From Campylobacterota bacterium (GTDB lineage Bacteria > Campylobacterota > Campylobacteria > Campylobacterales > Sulfurovaceae): DNA of 32,203 bases. The position numbers were made by a program, and so were the translations under genes. The notes beneath the pieces are model-generated. The model was not told the DNA's origin, made no database searches, and worked only from the letters and a program-made list of their open reading frames with translations. This document shows positions 7,347 through 16,154 of the stretch, in pieces. The DNA is taken from positions 1-32,203 of the forward strand of contig QKDN01000060.1 of assembly GCA_003252535.1 (NCBI GenBank). The letters run 5' to 3'. Each line of letters begins with the position of its first letter. Within the stretch, counting starts at the first letter, position 1.

Positions 7347-7904
7347 TTAGTAGACATAGGGGATCAGCCTTTTTGTACGGTTTTTGTACTCTATATACTC
7401 CTGTCCGAACTTCTCGGCGCAGTTTCGCTCCTCGAGCGGCATCCGTACAAAGGTGCTGACCAGATTGGCGATCCCCAGCAGCAGGAGCGACCAGTCCTGC
7501 ACGATCCACAGGAGGGCGAATATCTCGATGGCATAGAAGAGATAGAGGGGGTTGCGCACGATGGCGAACGCCCCGGTCGTCACCAGCTGCGATCCCTCCG
7601 GGGGCGCGATATTCTGGCTCAGGCTCCTCTCCCCCATACTGTGGAGGGCATAGAGCCTGCCGCCGTAGGCAAGGACGATGAAGGCGACCCCGATGAAAAA
7701 GAGCATGGGATCGGGATTGTGGATAGACAGGCGGTAGATCACGATACAGTTGGCGTAGAAGTAGGCGACGACGAAGACCAGCAGGGTGATATTGGAGATA
7801 TTGGGGATAAGATAATCGTTCTCTTTGACGATCTTCCTGCTGCGTGTCATCTCTATGGTGTTTCTCAGGGTGAACAAAGCGAGAAAGATAAAAAAATAGT
7901 TCAT
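7347..7904 (-). CDS. ICMT/PEMT-like integral membrane methyltransferase
   Basis: The 185-residue protein has about four to five hydrophobic segments. Its C-terminal half carries the isoprenylcysteine/phospholipid methyltransferase signature: TGAFAIVRNPLYLFY, then EERNCAEKFGQEYIEYKNRTKRLIP. The motif pairs a SAM-binding RNPLY loop with a membrane-facing Glu-rich segment. Related enzymes methylate isoprenylcysteine, phosphatidylethanolamine or other membrane-embedded groups, so the acceptor here is unknown. It is the first gene of the nine-gene operon, with an AAGGTG Shine-Dalgarno six bases before the ATG. Because it acts in the membrane, it fits a pathway whose product is a membrane lipid and may methylate a head group or carboxyl end. 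Confidence 0.7.
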   Translation of the reverse strand: MNYFFIFLALFTLRNTIEMTRSRKIVKENDYLIPNISNITLLVFVVAYFYANCIVIYRLSIHNPDPMLFFIGVAFIVLAYGGRLYALHSMGERSLSQNIAPPEGSQLVTTGAFAIVRNPLYLFYAIEIFALLWIVQDWSLLLLGIANLVSTFVRMPLEERNCAEKFGQEYIEYKNRTKRLIPYVY

Positions 7905-7939
7905 AGCACACCTTGCGCGAAAGCTGTAGAATCGGGACT

Positions 7940-7950
7940 ATTCTATCATA
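7940..7950 (-). promoter_or_regulatory. Candidate promoter of the nine-gene lipid operon
   Basis: On the minus strand TATGAT and an overlapping TAGAAT lie about 40 bases before the methyltransferase ATG, preceded by an A/T-rich tract (7951-7975). No good TTGACA is present, which is common for sigma-70 promoters of Campylobacterota. I see no gene from 7905 to 8123. Confidence 0.4.
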
Positions 7951-8123
7951 ATTTTTTCCAATATGATCAAAAATATCCGGCAGGGGATGACGATGCATAC
8001 GACTGGAGCACTCTGCTGCCCAATATCTCCGCAGCCGTATTGACCGATCGGCGGGTTCCTGTACAGAAACCTCTATTTTGCGGGCTTGCGATATTTTTCA
8101 CTCCGATATAACCTCTCATAGGT

Positions 8124-8129
8124 TATAAT
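8124..8129 (+). promoter_or_regulatory. TATAAT -10 box for the 6S-like RNA
   Basis: A perfect TATAAT lies seven bases before the first base of the predicted closing stem of the RNA at 8136. Upstream is a T-rich run (about 8090-8100) but no clear -35 box. The spacing predicts a transcript starting at about 8136. Confidence 0.6.
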
Positions 8130-8135
8130 TCGAAT

Positions 8136-8322
8136 TACCTGGGTGGTTCGACTACTGTTTTTATTGTGGTCCAACATTATCTTTGGCGGGACATGTAGCA
8201 GGGTCTGTGTGTGGGTATTTTCGTTTGAACCGTTGAGGTGAGAATTTGCCCCCTGATGACCCTCTCCCTCCTGCACCGTTGGCTTTTTGTGGGCCGACTC
8301 CGACAGAACGGCCACTTGGGTA
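8136..8322 (+). ncRNA. ssrS: 6S RNA candidate upstream of purD
   Basis: The region has no credible protein and can fold into one long rod. The 5' end TACCTGGGTGG pairs with CCACTTGGGTA at 8312-8322 over 11 positions with some G-U pairs, and TTC/GAA continues after a small bulge. Further in, CCAAC pairs with GTTGG, GCAG with CTGC, and GGGTC with GACCC, with unpaired stretches between. That leaves an extended hairpin with internal loops, about 187 bases long, which is the 6S design. A TATAAT sits at the right distance upstream. 6S RNA binds sigma-70 RNA polymerase by mimicking an open promoter. I recall 6S genes next to purD in Campylobacterota, which matches, but I could not run a covariance search. 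Confidence 0.6.
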
Positions 8323-8396
8323 TTACTCCGGCTTAGTTCTTATCTATACATACTGACAACGATATCTATTGATAATAACTAATATAAAGGGATAGA

Positions 8397-9677
8397 ATGG
8401 ATATATTGATCATTGGTTCAGGCGGCAGAGAGTACTCGATAGGATTGGCGCTCAAGAAGGATGAGAATGTAGAGAAGCTCTATTTCGCACCCGGCAACGG
8501 CGCGACCGATATGCTCGGAGAGAATCTTGCGATCGGCGACTTCGGCGAGCTTGCCGATTTCGTCGCTGCCAACGGCATCGAACTGACCATCGTCGGGCCC
8601 GAAGCGCCGCTCGTGGACGGTGTCGTCGATGTGTTCAAGGAGAGAGGTCTGACGATCTTCGGCCCTTCGGCGCAGGCAGCCCAGCTCGAAGGCTCGAAGA
8701 TATTCATGAAGAACTTCCTCGCCCGCCACAATGTCCCTACGGCGAAGTACATCGAGACCGACTCGATCGAGGATGCGTACAAGTTCATCAACTCCCTCAC
8801 CCCGCCGATCGTCGTCAAGGCAGACGGTCTGTGCGGGGGCAAGGGGGTCATCATCGCCCAGAGCCACGACGAGGCGAAGATCGCGGCGGGCGATATGCTC
8901 AGCGGTACTTCCTTCGGTGATGCCGGGACGAAGATCGTCGTCGAGGAGTTCCTCGACGGCTATGAGCTCTCTGTGTTCGCGATCTGCGACGGCAGGGACT
9001 ATGTGATACTCCCCGCAGCCCAGGATCACAAGAGACTCCTCAACGACGACCAGGGACCCAACACAGGCGGTATGGGAGCCTACGCGCCGACACCGCTGGT
9101 CAACGAGGATATCTACTCCAAGCTCAGATCGCGTGTCGTCGAGCCGACGCTCAAAGGGATGAAGGCGGAGGGGATGCCCTTCACCGGCGTCCTCTTTATC
9201 GGCGTGATGGTCGTGGATGGCGAGCCGATCGTCCTCGAGTACAATGTCCGCTTCGGCGACCCCGAGTGCGAGGAGCTGATGCCGCTGCTCAAGTCCCCTG
9301 CGAGCGAGCTCTTCTACAAGGCGGCGATCGGCGAGATCGCAACTGCGAACATCGAGTTCCATGACAAGTACGCCGTCGGTGTCGTCATGGCGAGCAAGGA
9401 CTACCCGTACAAATCCTCCGCGCCTGCCGAGATCATCATCGACGATATCGTCCATGACGACATCGAGGCGAATGCCCACATCTCGTTCGCAGGTGTGAGC
9501 CGCGGCGACGACGGCAAGCTCTACGCGACAGGCGGCAGGGTGCTCGTCTGCGTCGGTATCGGCGACTCTATCAAAGAGGCGCAGCAGAGAGCCTATATGC
9601 TCGTCGGTCAGGTACACTTCGCCGGCAAGCACTGCCGCACCGATATCGCCTACCAGGCGCTGAAGTTGCAGTCATGA
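8397..9677 (+). CDS. purD: Phosphoribosylamine-glycine ligase (GAR synthetase)
   Basis: PurD joins glycine to 5-phosphoribosylamine using ATP in the second step of purine synthesis. The 426-residue length is normal. The N-terminal GSGGREYSI differs from the common GGREH and matches the form I recall in Campylobacterota. GPEAPLVDG (67-75) and the ATP-grasp loop [11 protein letters not shown] (141-151) follow. [10 protein letters not shown] and [10 protein letters not shown], with metal and nucleotide ligands, complete the active site. The ATG has an AAAGGGA Shine-Dalgarno, and the gene lies 74 bases after the 6S-like RNA. It overlaps the RDD gene by four bases (ATGA). The plus-strand run to pnp is probably one operon. 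Confidence 0.96.
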   Translation: MDILIIGSGGREYSIGLALKKDENVEKLYFAPGNGATDMLGENLAIGDFGELADFVAANGIELTIVGPEAPLVDGVVDVFKERGLTIFGPSAQAAQLEGSKIFMKNFLARHNVPTAKYIETDSIEDAYKFINSLTPPIVVKADGLCGGKGVIIAQSHDEAKIAAGDMLSGTSFGDAGTKIVVEEFLDGYELSVFAICDGRDYVILPAAQDHKRLLNDDQGPNTGGMGAYAPTPLVNEDIYSKLRSRVVEPTLKGMKAEGMPFTGVLFIGVMVVDGEPIVLEYNVRFGDPECEELMPLLKSPASELFYKAAIGEIATANIEFHDKYAVGVVMASKDYPYKSSAPAEIIIDDIVHDDIEANAHISFAGVSRGDDGKLYATGGRVLVCVGIGDSIKEAQQRAYMLVGQVHFAGKHCRTDIAYQALKLQS

Positions 9678-10114
9678 ACGATCAGGACGAGCTGAACAAC
9701 CAGGCCATCCTCACGCCTGCGAGGCGGAGGATAGGGGCTTTCGTCATCGATGATCTAGTAGTAAGCTTTTTGCTGCTGGGGATATTCTGGTCGCAGCTGC
9801 AGCAGCTCAAGACAGCTGAAGCACTGAGCATCTTCCTCAATGAGAATTTCCTTATCATCATGGCGGTCAAGGTACTCTACCATACGATCTTCGTATGGCA
9901 GGGGGGTAAAACGCTCGGGAAGTACCTCACCAATATGAAGGTGGTGACTATCGAGCACGGCACTGTCCCGTCGTTCGACAAGGCGCTGCTGCGTGCCATG
10001 ATGCGTATCGTGAGCGAAACGCTCTTCTATATTGGTTTCCTGCTGGCATTTTTTACCCCCAATATACAGACACTCCACGATAAGATATCAGGCTGTGTAG
10101 TGATAGATGCCTAA
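9674..10114 (+). CDS. RDD-family integral membrane protein
   Basis: The 146-residue protein has three to four hydrophobic stretches and the conserved polar positions of the RDD family: [14 protein letters not shown] in the first segment, [14 protein letters not shown] after the second, and [12 protein letters not shown] at the end. The biochemical role of RDD proteins is mostly unknown, although some have been linked to ion transport. The gene overlaps purD by four bases and lptD by eight, so it is translationally coupled to both. Confidence 0.85.
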   Translation: MNDQDELNNQAILTPARRRIGAFVIDDLVVSFLLLGIFWSQLQQLKTAEALSIFLNENFLIIMAVKVLYHTIFVWQGGKTLGKYLTNMKVVTIEHGTVPSFDKALLRAMMRIVSETLFYIGFLLAFFTPNIQTLHDKISGCVVIDA

Positions 10115-12188
10115 AGCTTTACTGGTATTGCTTTTTGCGCTTGTGATGGGTGCGGGTGCGGCGGAGAAGATTGAGATCGTCGCCGAAGTGCTCAGCGCCA
10201 GAGGTGATACCGTCGAAGCGAAAGGGGATGTCGTCGTCTACTACGGCGATGCGATCATCCATTCCAAAAGTGCCCGCTATGACAGGAAGAAAGAGCTCCT
10301 GACCCTCGAAGGGGAGCAGATTGATCTTCTGGGGCTCGAAGGGAAGAAGATCCAGAGCCGCACCCTCGAGATCGAAACCAAAGCAAAGATACTCCACTTC
10401 AAAGACGTACTCCTCTCCACAGACAACGATATCTGGGTTTACAGTGACAATGCCCGCAAAAGTGATGCCGGGATCAATTTCGGCGAGTTAGTGATGTCGA
10501 GCTGTGACATGAACAACAGCGACTGGAAGCTCCACGCGGGAAGCAGCGAGTATGACGACAAAGAGAAGTATATGAAGCTGCACGATGTCGCGCTCAAGTT
10601 CTGGGACGTCCCTCTTTTCTATACCCCCTATATGGCGTTTGACACGGATCAAAAAAGAAGTTCCGGGCTTTTGTTCCCCACCTTTGGCTACAGCCAGAGC
10701 GAAGGGTTCCTTTATGAACAGCCGGTATATTGGGCGGCTTCGAAGAGCTGGGATGTTGAGTTCAATCCACAGGTGCGTACAGGGAGGGGTGAGGGTATCT
10801 ATGCGACGCTCCGTTTTCTTGATTCCGCTACGTCCGGGGGGAGGATACGCCTGGGATACTTCCGTGACAATGAAGAGTATGTATCTGAATACAACCTGCG
10901 CAACGATGTCCACTACGGCGCGGAGATATTGTATCATTCGGATCATCTGCTCAAAGACACTTTCAGTACTTCAGAGAAGCTCAGAGAGGGGATTTATATC
11001 AATGCTACCCTCCTTAATGATATCGAATACATCAACCTCCAGAAAGGGCAGCGGACCACTTTCGGTGTTCTTCCCATCCAGGAATCGAAGCTCAATTATT
11101 TTTTGCACGACGATGACTACTACCTGGGTCTCTACAGCAAGTACTTCATCGATACGAGGGTAGAGGACAACAACGCGACCGTACAGCAGCTTCCCAAGCT
11201 GCAGATCCATAAGTATCTCAAAGAGCTGCTCTGGGATGATCTGACCTACAGTATAAATTTCAGTATCAACAACCTGACGAGGGAAGACGGTGTCACCGTC
11301 AGAGTGGCGCAGGCAGCGGTCCCTCTGGAGTATACGAGGTCGTTCCTGGACGATTATCTTTCGCTGTCTCTGAGTGAGGATATCTATTATGACGATCTCG
11401 CTTACGATGGTGAGATGCTTGCCAATGATACCTACCGGTCGCTTCAGGGTGTGCATCATGTCGAGCTCTTTTCCGATCTGACCAGAAAATACGACAGCTT
11501 CGTCCATGTTGTCCAGCCATCGGTCAGCTACAACAAACCCACCTATTATCATAAAAGCGATATCGATTTCGATGATCTTGAAGAGACACAAAAGAGTCTC
11601 TTCACCCCTGTCGATACCGAAGAGAACATCGCCTTCAAGCTCAGCCATTTCTTTTACGATCTGGGGGGTAACCTGAAGTTCTACCAGCGTATCCGCCAGA
11701 ACTACAATACTGACAATCCCAGGGAAAAGTGGGGCGACATCTCCAACGAGATGGAATACAGGCTGCCGGAGTGGAAACTCTACAACTATATGGTCTACTC
11801 TTTTGAATTCGACAAGATCAAGGAGAGCGTCTCAAGGGTCTCATGGAGCCAATGGGGGCACAAAATTACACTTGCACACTCTTATGAGCGTGTTTTTTCA
11901 TGGAATGACGACGATAGCATCAAAACACAGAAAAAGATCAATGATATCACTTTGAGCGGGAACTACAGGCTCTCCGACAGATGGCAGCTGACCGGAGGGA
12001 TGGTTTACAACCTTGATAAGGATACCAAGACACAGTGGTTCACCGGGTTCGCCTACAGAAGGGACTGCTGGAACCTGATGTTGCGACTGCGGCGGGATAT
12101 CAAACCAAGCGGCGATGAGTCGATCCAGGAGAACTCATTTATGTTTCAGTTAAACCTTGTCCCTTTTGGCGGCATAGGTCGCAAATGA
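10107..12188 (+). CDS. lptD: LPS-assembly protein LptD (outer membrane)
   Basis: The 693-residue protein starts with a signal peptide (residues 1-18, cut after GAGA). An OstA/LptA-like jellyroll follows (about 20-125), with the pattern ARGDTVEAKGDVVVYYGDAII. The LptD barrel comes next, marked by KFWDVPLFYTPYMAF and RSSGLLFPTFGYSQ and by many alternating aromatic strands. It would form the outer-membrane part of the Lpt bridge that inserts lipopolysaccharide, with LptE. The presence of LptD shows a two-membrane envelope, consistent with the outer-membrane proteins elsewhere in the window. It overlaps the RDD gene by eight bases; the phosphoribosyltransferase starts 14 bases after its stop. Confidence 0.92.
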   Translation: MPKALLVLLFALVMGAGAAEKIEIVAEVLSARGDTVEAKGDVVVYYGDAIIHSKSARYDRKKELLTLEGEQIDLLGLEGKKIQSRTLEIETKAKILHFKDVLLSTDNDIWVYSDNARKSDAGINFGELVMSSCDMNNSDWKLHAGSSEYDDKEKYMKLHDVALKFWDVPLFYTPYMAFDTDQKRSSGLLFPTFGYSQSEGFLYEQPVYWAASKSWDVEFNPQVRTGRGEGIYATLRFLDSATSGGRIRLGYFRDNEEYVSEYNLRNDVHYGAEILYHSDHLLKDTFSTSEKLREGIYINATLLNDIEYINLQKGQRTTFGVLPIQESKLNYFLHDDDYYLGLYSKYFIDTRVEDNNATVQQLPKLQIHKYLKELLWDDLTYSINFSINNLTREDGVTVRVAQAAVPLEYTRSFLDDYLSLSLSEDIYYDDLAYDGEMLANDTYRSLQGVHHVELFSDLTRKYDSFVHVVQPSVSYNKPTYYHKSDIDFDDLEETQKSLFTPVDTEENIAFKLSHFFYDLGGNLKFYQRIRQNYNTDNPREKWGDISNEMEYRLPEWKLYNYMVYSFEFDKIKESVSRVSWSQWGHKITLAHSYERVFSWNDDDSIKTQKKINDITLSGNYRLSDRWQLTGGMVYNLDKDTKTQWFTGFAYRRDCWNLMLRLRRDIKPSGDESIQENSFMFQLNLVPFGGIGRK

Positions 12189-12202
12189 TATAGGAGTGCG
12201 GG

Positions 12203-12910
12203 ATGAAAAAGAGAGGCGTTGAGAGGGAAGCGAATATCGTCTACGAGGATCGGGAGGATGCTGCAAAGGCACTGGTCGGTACGATCCCGCTGGGGGTATT
12301 CGAAAGCGGCAATACAGTGGTGATCGCGGTCAGCGAAGGAGGTGTGGTGATCGCTTCGAAGATAGCGAAATATCTCAAAGCCTCCCTGGAGATATTCCTC
12401 TCCGAAGCGATCAAAGCACCCAACAATCCCGACCTGACCATCGCGATGGTGGGGGAGAGCGAAGAGATCGTCATGCATTCCATCCTTGTCGAGTCGTTCG
12501 GGATCGACGAAGACTATATCTACAGCCAGGCCAAACGCCATTATGACGAGCGGATCATCTCCTACCTCTACAAGTATCGCAAAGGCTCAAAGATCAGAAA
12601 TCTCAGGGGGAAGGATATCCTCCTTGTCGATGAGGGGGTGGAGAGCGGCATGACGATGATGGTGGCCATCAAGTCGATCCTTGCGATGCAGATACGGAGT
12701 CTCCATGTCGCCACACCCATTCTCAGCTACGAGGTGTACGACTCTCTGCTCGAGCTTTGCGACGGGATATTCTGTTCTCATGAAGTACAAGATTATATTT
12801 CGATAGAATATTACTATCGAAACCTGGAAAAGCTCGCACACACCGAAATAATCAAGATTATCGACGAGCATAATAAACAAGCAAAAAAGGAAGCACCGAT
12901 TAATGAATGA
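12203..12910 (+). CDS. Type I phosphoribosyltransferase-domain protein
   Basis: The 235-residue protein carries a PRPP-binding motif ILLVDEGVESGMTM at about residues 139-152, with the paired acidic residues (Asp143, Glu144). An upstream VIAVSEGGVVIA loop (40-51) corresponds to the pyrophosphate loop. Many such proteins act on purine bases, but the hood region that decides the base is not diagnostic here. Residues 100-130 (YSQAKRHYDERIISYLYKYR) are a charged helical insert. It lies between lptD and pnp and overlaps pnp by eight bases. A similar gene sits near pnp in other Campylobacterota, but I do not know a proven function. Confidence 0.8.
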   Translation: MKKRGVEREANIVYEDREDAAKALVGTIPLGVFESGNTVVIAVSEGGVVIASKIAKYLKASLEIFLSEAIKAPNNPDLTIAMVGESEEIVMHSILVESFGIDEDYIYSQAKRHYDERIISYLYKYRKGSKIRNLRGKDILLVDEGVESGMTMMVAIKSILAMQIRSLHVATPILSYEVYDSLLELCDGIFCSHEVQDYISIEYYYRNLEKLAHTEIIKIIDEHNKQAKKEAPINE

Positions 12911-15083
12911 ACATATAGTAAAGATCGACACCAACAACCTTCACGAGATATACGAATTTGACAAGGTTGCCAAACAGGCGAACGGTGCAGTGATGTATCG
13001 TCAGGGCAAGGCAGTGCTCATTGCTGCCGTTGCCGTGGACGACAAAGCGGTGGACGAGGATTTCCTCCCCCTGACCGTCCAGTATATGGAGCGCGCCTAC
13101 GCTGCGACGAAGATCCCTGGAGGATTTGTCAAGAGGGAGACCAAGCCGGGGGATTTCGAGATACTAACGGCACGTATCATAGACCGGTCGCTCAGACCGC
13201 TCTTCCCGGAGGGGTTCGGCTATCCGGTCGTCATCTCCATCATGGTGGTGAGTAGCGACAGCGATGTCGATATGCAGGTTGCCGCCCTCCATGCGGCCAA
13301 TGCCGCCCTTTATGTGAGTGATCTTCCTTTCACCCAGAGCGTCTCGGCGGTACGTATCGGCAAGATAGGGGGTGAGCTTGTCCTCAACCCGACGCTCAGC
13401 GAGCAGGAGGAGAGCACTCTCGATCTCTATGTGGCGGGAAGCGGGAGAGATGTCCTGATGATCGAGATGCGTTCCATAGCGTCGGAAGTGGTCGATGATG
13501 TGGAGCCGGGGATCGTCGATCCGATGATGCCTACCCTCCCTGTGGTGCTCGACCACCAGGAGTGCAACGAGCTCTCTGCAGCCGAGATGATCGAAGCGAT
13601 CGCACTGGCGGTCGAGTCGATAGAGCAGGCGACCCTCACATACGGTGCGGAGTTCGATCCGTACAAGAAAGAGCCGGTCGAACTGGCACTCAAAGAAGAC
13701 CCACACGACAGCGCTCTCTACGGTTATATCAAAGAGAACTTCCACCAGGAGGTCGTGAACGCAGTACGCTCGATGGCAAAGAGCGAGCGCAGCACCCAGC
13801 TCTCGCTTCTTCGCGGCAGGATCGCCGAGGCATATGGAGAGGTCGACGGCGAAGCACTCAAAAAGACCCTCGAAGCCTACAAGAAGAGCGTCGTCCGCAC
13901 CATGATCCTCGATGAGCAGGTCAGGGCAGACGGCAGAGGGCTTGAGGATGTCAGACCTATCTCGATAGAGACGAGCTTCCTGCCGAGCGTCCACGGCTCT
14001 TGCCTCTTCACTAGGGGAGAGACCCAGGCGCTGGTCACCGTGACGCTCGGTGACAGCAAGGATGCCCAGTCGTATGAGCTCATCACCTCCAAGCAGAGCC
14101 AGTACGAGCGCTTTATGGTACATTACAACTTCCTTGGCTTCTCCGTAGGGGAGGCGAAGTTCGCCGGGGCACCGGGGAGAAGGGAGCTCGGTCACGGCAA
14201 CCTCGCAAGACGCGCCCTCGAGCCGGCGCTCGATATGGATTATGACGGGACTATCCGTATCGTCTCGGAGATACTCGAGAGCAACGGCTCATCATCGATG
14301 GCGACCGTGTGCGGCGGTGCCCTGGCACTCAGATCGGCCAATATCGGCATGGTCAAGCTTGTCGCAGGCGTAGCGATGGGACTGGTGAGCGAAGGGGGCA
14401 GGGCTGCTGTACTGACTGACATCATGGGGCTCGAGGACCACGATGGGGATATGGACTTCAAGATCACCGGTACCTACGACGGGATCACGGCATTGCAGAT
14501 GGACATCAAGCTCGGCGGGATCGAGCTCGACCTCCTCTCTAAAGCACTGGAGCAGGCAGGAAGGGCGAAGAAGCATATCCTCGATATCATGTACGAAGCT
14601 CAGGAGAATATCATGCCGAGTCCCGCGCTCCCGAGCACTGAGGTCTTCAGTATCAATCCTGCCAAGATAGCCGATATCATCGGCAAATCGGGAGCAACGA
14701 TCAGGGAGATCATCGAGAAGTTCGATGTCACTATCGATATCGACCGGGACAAAGGCGGTGTCAAAGTAGTCGGACACAACGATGAGAAGGTCAAAGCGGC
14801 CAAAGAACATATCCAGGGGATCGCAAGCACCCCTATCAAGACGCAGATGGTGTATGAGCTCGGCAAGGTCTATGAGGGAAGGGTCAAGAAGATCGTGGAT
14901 TTCGGTGTCTTCGTCGAGATGCCGGACGGTTTCGATGCGCTGCTGCATATCTCCAAGGTATCGAAAGAGCGTATTGCTTCACTCGAGAGCCTCTACAGCG
15001 AAGGGGATATGATCAGTGTCGTCGTTATGGAACAGAAAGGGAAAAAAGTAGGACTTGCTACACCGGAATTCCTCGGCCTCTGA
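12903..15083 (+). CDS. pnp: Polynucleotide phosphorylase
   Basis: PNPase degrades RNA 3' to 5' using phosphate and can also add tails. The 726-residue length is standard. Two RNase PH-like cores are present: the first around residues 10-210, with PGGFVKRETKP and RIIDRSLRPLFP; the second around 315-550, with the active-site segments FTRGETQAL, GAPGRRELGHGNLA and DIMGLEDHDGDMDFK. The KH domain (about 580-645) has the GKSG loop. The S1 domain (about 652-722) reads GRVKKIVDFGVFVEMPDGFDALLH. The start overlaps the preceding gene. This is the last gene of the plus-strand block; transcription from the other side converges beyond it. Confidence 0.97.
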   Translation: MNEHIVKIDTNNLHEIYEFDKVAKQANGAVMYRQGKAVLIAAVAVDDKAVDEDFLPLTVQYMERAYAATKIPGGFVKRETKPGDFEILTARIIDRSLRPLFPEGFGYPVVISIMVVSSDSDVDMQVAALHAANAALYVSDLPFTQSVSAVRIGKIGGELVLNPTLSEQEESTLDLYVAGSGRDVLMIEMRSIASEVVDDVEPGIVDPMMPTLPVVLDHQECNELSAAEMIEAIALAVESIEQATLTYGAEFDPYKKEPVELALKEDPHDSALYGYIKENFHQEVVNAVRSMAKSERSTQLSLLRGRIAEAYGEVDGEALKKTLEAYKKSVVRTMILDEQVRADGRGLEDVRPISIETSFLPSVHGSCLFTRGETQALVTVTLGDSKDAQSYELITSKQSQYERFMVHYNFLGFSVGEAKFAGAPGRRELGHGNLARRALEPALDMDYDGTIRIVSEILESNGSSSMATVCGGALALRSANIGMVKLVAGVAMGLVSEGGRAAVLTDIMGLEDHDGDMDFKITGTYDGITALQMDIKLGGIELDLLSKALEQAGRAKKHILDIMYEAQENIMPSPALPSTEVFSINPAKIADIIGKSGATIREIIEKFDVTIDIDRDKGGVKVVGHNDEKVKAAKEHIQGIASTPIKTQMVYELGKVYEGRVKKIVDFGVFVEMPDGFDALLHISKVSKERIASLESLYSEGDMISVVVMEQKGKKVGLATPEFLGL

Positions 15084-15215
15084 TGCTTCTCCAGGAGCCG
15101 GTGGCTTCAGCCCCGCCAAATAGAGGCTTGATCTACAAAAAAATGCTCTGTGCGCATCCAGACTCTCTTTTTCGGGACTGAAGTCTCCGACTCCTGAGTC
15201 TACTCTCCTTTTTCT
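15084..15215. other. Intergenic gap between convergent genes
   Basis: This 132-base stretch separates pnp from the beta-barrel gene on the opposite strand. It has a GACTC/GAGTC short palindrome (15189-15200) with T-rich DNA after it on the plus strand, and an AGACT/AGTCT pair at about 15170-15186. Neither makes a convincing hairpin, so I cannot assign a strong terminator. No gene is visible. Confidence 0.4.
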
Positions 15216-16145
15216 CTAAAACTCCTGGAAATACCCCACCTGGAAGAGATACTTGTTATAGTTGGTATTGAGTCTTGAGAACCCTATCGCCCCGAACCAT
15301 CCGCTGTTCTTCGTCGTCCATTTCCTATAGCTCAGTTTGATATCGGCAGAATCCTCATCGAAAGGGGTATAGCCGTCAGCGAGGATGGAGCGGTAGGCCT
15401 GGTTGCCGTAGGAGAGATCGAGGTAGATCCACTGCTTCTTTTCCTCACCGTAGCCGATGCTCAGCAGGTCGCTTCGGGATGTGACATTACCCGGGTAGCT
15501 AGTGTTGAAGAAGTGGCGGTAGGTGATATTGTAGCGCGGGCCGTAATAGGTGAGTCCAGCCGAGGCCACTCGATCCCGGTGTCCGTTGTAGTACTCCATG
15601 AAACTCATCCCGAGGATACCCACCAAGTTCTTTTCCTCACCGAACTTCAGATAGAGCTCATGGTCGAAGCGGATTTTCGGCAGGTACTGATTGTCGGGAC
15701 TGCCGCCTATCTGGGTGAAGGTGTAGTAGGACGGGCTCCAGTCCTTGTAGGCCCCGATCGAAGCGAACATCGCATTGTTCTCGATACTCCTTTCGAAAAG
15801 CGCGAGCTGGTAGTAGAGGGTGAGGCTCTCGGGCAGCTTCTGGTAGTAGGCTGCGTTGAACTGCTTCCATGAACCATAGTCGTCATTGGGATCGAGGTAT
15901 TCGTACATCACGAAGAGTTCGAGCCGGTCCTGCCCTGTGACGTTCTGATCGCTTTTGAGGTTCGAGTCGCTGAAAAAGGTCTTTTCCCAGAATGTTCCGG
16001 CAGTAGCGGCAGATGCCGGCAGGGTACCCGCCGGTGTTTCGGTCCCCGGTATGGGTACGGGGTTTGGCATTGGTGTGTTCCCTGCTACGCCGCCTGCCAT
16101 CAGTACGGATGTCAGGGTGCTTAACGCGGCAAATAGTCTCATCAT
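15216..16145 (-). CDS. Outer-membrane beta-barrel protein, YaiO-like
   Basis: The 309-residue protein starts with a signal peptide (MMRLFAALSTLTSVLMAGGVA) and a short Pro-rich linker. About 230 residues of alternating aromatic/polar strands follow, ending in FQVGYFQEF. The terminal Phe is the usual barrel-assembly signal. Strand patterns such as WKQFNAAYYQKLPESLTLYY and DLLSIGYGEEKKQWIYLDLSYG resemble the YaiO barrel family, which in E. coli lies beside the glycosyltransferase gene yaiP. It is last in the cotH-to-barrel unit, nine bases after the deacetylase stop, with an AGGAG Shine-Dalgarno. It could be the outer-membrane exit for the polymer made by the unit's GT2. The family call is moderate; other porin-like barrels are possible. 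Confidence 0.6.
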   Translation of the reverse strand: MMRLFAALSTLTSVLMAGGVAGNTPMPNPVPIPGTETPAGTLPASAATAGTFWEKTFFSDSNLKSDQNVTGQDRLELFVMYEYLDPNDDYGSWKQFNAAYYQKLPESLTLYYQLALFERSIENNAMFASIGAYKDWSPSYYTFTQIGGSPDNQYLPKIRFDHELYLKFGEEKNLVGILGMSFMEYYNGHRDRVASAGLTYYGPRYNITYRHFFNTSYPGNVTSRSDLLSIGYGEEKKQWIYLDLSYGNQAYRSILADGYTPFDEDSADIKLSYRKWTTKNSGWFGAIGFSRLNTNYNKYLFQVGYFQEF

Positions 16146-16154
16146 TGCTCTCTC

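Noticed and set aside
1315-7904. Aryl-polyene gene cluster
   Set aside because: The KS, CLF-like, DH and KR genes fit, but the AMP ligase, acyltransferases, LolA-like protein and MMPL exporter are absent and a Tes-like radical-SAM gene is present.
8073-8315. 80-codon open frame on the minus strand between the methyltransferase and purD
   Set aside because: It covers the 6S-like RNA on the opposite strand, lacks a clear Shine-Dalgarno and has no protein-like hydrophobic pattern.
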